Shown here piece after piece: positions 4,479 to 5,786 of a stretch of 5,786 nt of DNA. Each line of letters opens with the position of its first letter. Positions within the stretch are counted from its first letter, which is position 1. Source of the stretch: an uncultured Bacteroidales bacterium (GTDB lineage Bacteria; Bacteroidota; Bacteroidia; Bacteroidales; Bacteroidaceae); assembly GCA_945871755.1 (NCBI GenBank), contig CAMBWV010000079.1, positions 1 through 5,786 of the forward strand. The letters are read 5' to 3'. The notes beneath the pieces were generated by a model. That model ran no database searches, was not told the origin of the DNA, and was given only the letters and a program-made list of their open reading frames with translations. A program made the position numbers and the translations under genes.

Positions 4479-5786
4479 ATGAAAACCAGATTCATGCTGT
4501 TTCTGTTGTGCGGTCTTTCTATGATTTTTTCGGCCTGCCAAGAGAAACGTATATATAAAATAGGAGTGTCGCAATGCAGCAGCGACGACTGGCGCAACAA
4601 ATGCAACGAGGAAATCCATCGCGAAATGATTTTCCACCCCGATGCGAAGGTAGAGATACGCTCGGCGGAGGACAGCAACGAGAAGCAGATAGCCGATATC
4701 CGCTATTTCGTGGACCACGGCTTTGACATTATCGTCGTGGCGCCCAACGAGGCCAATGCCATTACGCCTATTATTAAAGAGGTATATGAGAAAGGCATCC
4801 CCATAGTCATCTTCGATCGCAATATCAACGACGAGAGTTATACGGCCTATCTGGGCGTGGACAATCAGGGTATCGGCGAATCGGCCGCACGCTATGCGCA
4901 CCACTTGGTGGGCGAAGGGGCGAAGGTGCTAGAGATACACGGACGCCCAGGCTCCACACCAGCCATTGAGCGCCACGCGGGATTCGTTCGCGAAATGAAG
5001 AAGGGCGGATTGAACCTTCAAGCCACGGCATACGGTAATTGGAACTACGAAGATGCTGCCCACGTCTGCGATTCTCTGTTTGCCATCCACAAGGATGTGG
5101 ACCTCGTCTTTGCCCACAACGACCGCATGGCCATTGCCGCCTCCGAACGGGCGCGCCGTCATGGCCTGCAGGTGCAGGTGATTGGCGTAGATGCCGCGCC
5201 CGAGATAGGCATCAAGGCTGTGGCCGACAGCACCATCGGCGCCACCTTCCTCTATCCCACCGAGGGCTACAGGCTGATTCGCACCGCCCTGGCCATCCTC
5301 AAGGGCCAGCCCTATGAACGGAAGGTGGTCCTGCCCAAATCGTCCGTCGTGGACCTCTCGAATGCCGACATCCTCCTGCTCCAGAACGAAACGATGAAGG
5401 AAGAAACGGGCAAGATTCACCAACTCAAGACGCAGGTGGACGAATACCTCAGCCGGCATGCCGTACAGACCACGCTCTTCTACTTCACCATCGCCCTACT
5501 CGTGCTGATAGCGGGCGTACTCTTCCTGCTGCTCCACGTATTTTGGCAGCGCAAGCGCTACCAAGGCGAACTGCTTCGCCAAAACCGCTTGCTCGAGGAA
5601 CAGCGCGACAAGCAGAAGGAACTCAACGAGCAACTGGAAAGGGCCACCCAGTCCAAACTCGTCTTCTTCACCAACGTATCGCACGACCTGCGTACACCGC
5701 TCACGCTGATAGCCGAGCCCGTGGAACAGTTGGCCAATGCCGACAACCTGACCGACCAGCAGCACACACTCCTGCGGATAGCCAAC
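4479..5786 (+). CDS. hybrid two-component sensor-regulator, N-terminal part (periplasmic sugar-binding sensor plus kinase start)
   Basis: The frame is open from ATG 4479 to the window end: 436 residues with no stop, so the gene is cut by the window. Residues 1-20 are a lipoprotein-like signal peptide (LSMIFSAC, C20). About 25-300 is a LacI/ribose-binding-type periplasmic domain: YKIGVSQCSSDDW (26-38), APNEANAI (88-95), VIFDRN (110-115), GVDNQGIG (126-133), HNDRMA (213-218) and IGVDA (235-239). One membrane helix lies at about 333-356, a charged coiled-coil linker at 358-393, and the HisKA box FFTNVSHDLRTPLTLI has phospho-acceptor H402. The missing part should carry the ATPase, receiver and AraC-type DNA-binding domains usual in this class. 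B. thetaiotaomicron BT1754, same domain type, senses fructose, so fructose is the likely ligand. It is divergent from the operon it probably activates. An ordinary membrane histidine kinase cannot be excluded without the 3' part. Confidence 0.9.
   Translation, partial: MKTRFMLFLLCGLSMIFSACQEKRIYKIGVSQCSSDDWRNKCNEEIHREMIFHPDAKVEIRSAEDSNEKQIADIRYFVDHGFDIIVVAPNEANAITPIIKEVYEKGIPIVIFDRNINDESYTAYLGVDNQGIGESAARYAHHLVGEGAKVLEIHGRPGSTPAIERHAGFVREMKKGGLNLQATAYGNWNYEDAAHVCDSLFAIHKDVDLVFAHNDRMAIAASERARRHGLQVQVIGVDAAPEIGIKAVADSTIGATFLYPTEGYRLIRTALAILKGQPYERKVVLPKSSVVDLSNADILLLQNETMKEETGKIHQLKTQVDEYLSRHAVQTTLFYFTIALLVLIAGVLFLLLHVFWQRKRYQGELLRQNRLLEEQRDKQKELNEQLERATQSKLVFFTNVSHDLRTPLTLIAEPVEQLANADNLTDQQHTLLRIAN

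Noticed and set aside
4929..5459. Minus-strand open frames opposite the sensor gene (also 4440-4904 and 5496-5765)
   Set aside because: The plus-strand frame is continuous through the region and carries the signal peptide, periplasmic domain, membrane helix and HisKA box; the antisense frames are shadows.

Overview
The window looks like part of a fructan/fructose utilisation locus from a Bacteroidales bacterium, most likely in the Prevotella/Bacteroides group. The grounds are: a hybrid two-component sensor with a periplasmic sugar-binding domain; a GH32 enzyme with the N-terminal extension usual in Bacteroidetes; an FHS-type sugar permease; a PfkB fructokinase; no Shine-Dalgarno sequences before the starts; and candidate promoters of the Bacteroides TAnnTTTG type. 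Third codon positions are often G or C, so the genome is probably more GC-rich than typical Bacteroides. I cannot name the species.

Layout. Positions 92-4040 hold a leftward (minus-strand) operon in the order GH32 beta-fructosidase (2190-4040), MFS sugar permease (998-2182), fructokinase (92-979), with gaps of only 7 and 18 bases. A divergent intergenic region (4041-4478) separates it from a rightward gene (4479 to the window end) that encodes the first 436 residues of a hybrid two-component system: lipoprotein-like signal peptide, periplasmic LacI/ribose-binding-type sensor, one membrane helix, and the start of the histidine kinase. The rest of that gene lies outside the window. Positions 1-91 hold no gene, only a possible terminator hairpin and a repeat copy.

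How it fits together. The GH32 enzyme should release fructose (or fructose plus glucose) in the periplasm, the permease should bring it into the cytoplasm, and the kinase should phosphorylate it into glycolysis. The divergent sensor probably detects the released sugar and activates the operon. Gene content and order resemble the characterised Bacteroides thetaiotaomicron levan locus (BT1757-BT1759 with the fructose-sensing regulator BT1754). No SusC/SusD pair is visible here.

The least ordinary part is non-coding. A 196-bp element (4267-4462) with perfect 23-bp terminal inverted repeats and a long internal imperfect hairpin sits directly before the sensor start codon. A third copy of its end lies at 56-88, three bases beyond the fructokinase stop codon. 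It looks like a miniature mobile or palindromic repeat family, and unless a promoter lies inside it, it would form most of the 5' leader of the sensor mRNA. Between this element and the GH32 gene there is also a direct-repeat/dyad cluster placed as an activator site would be.
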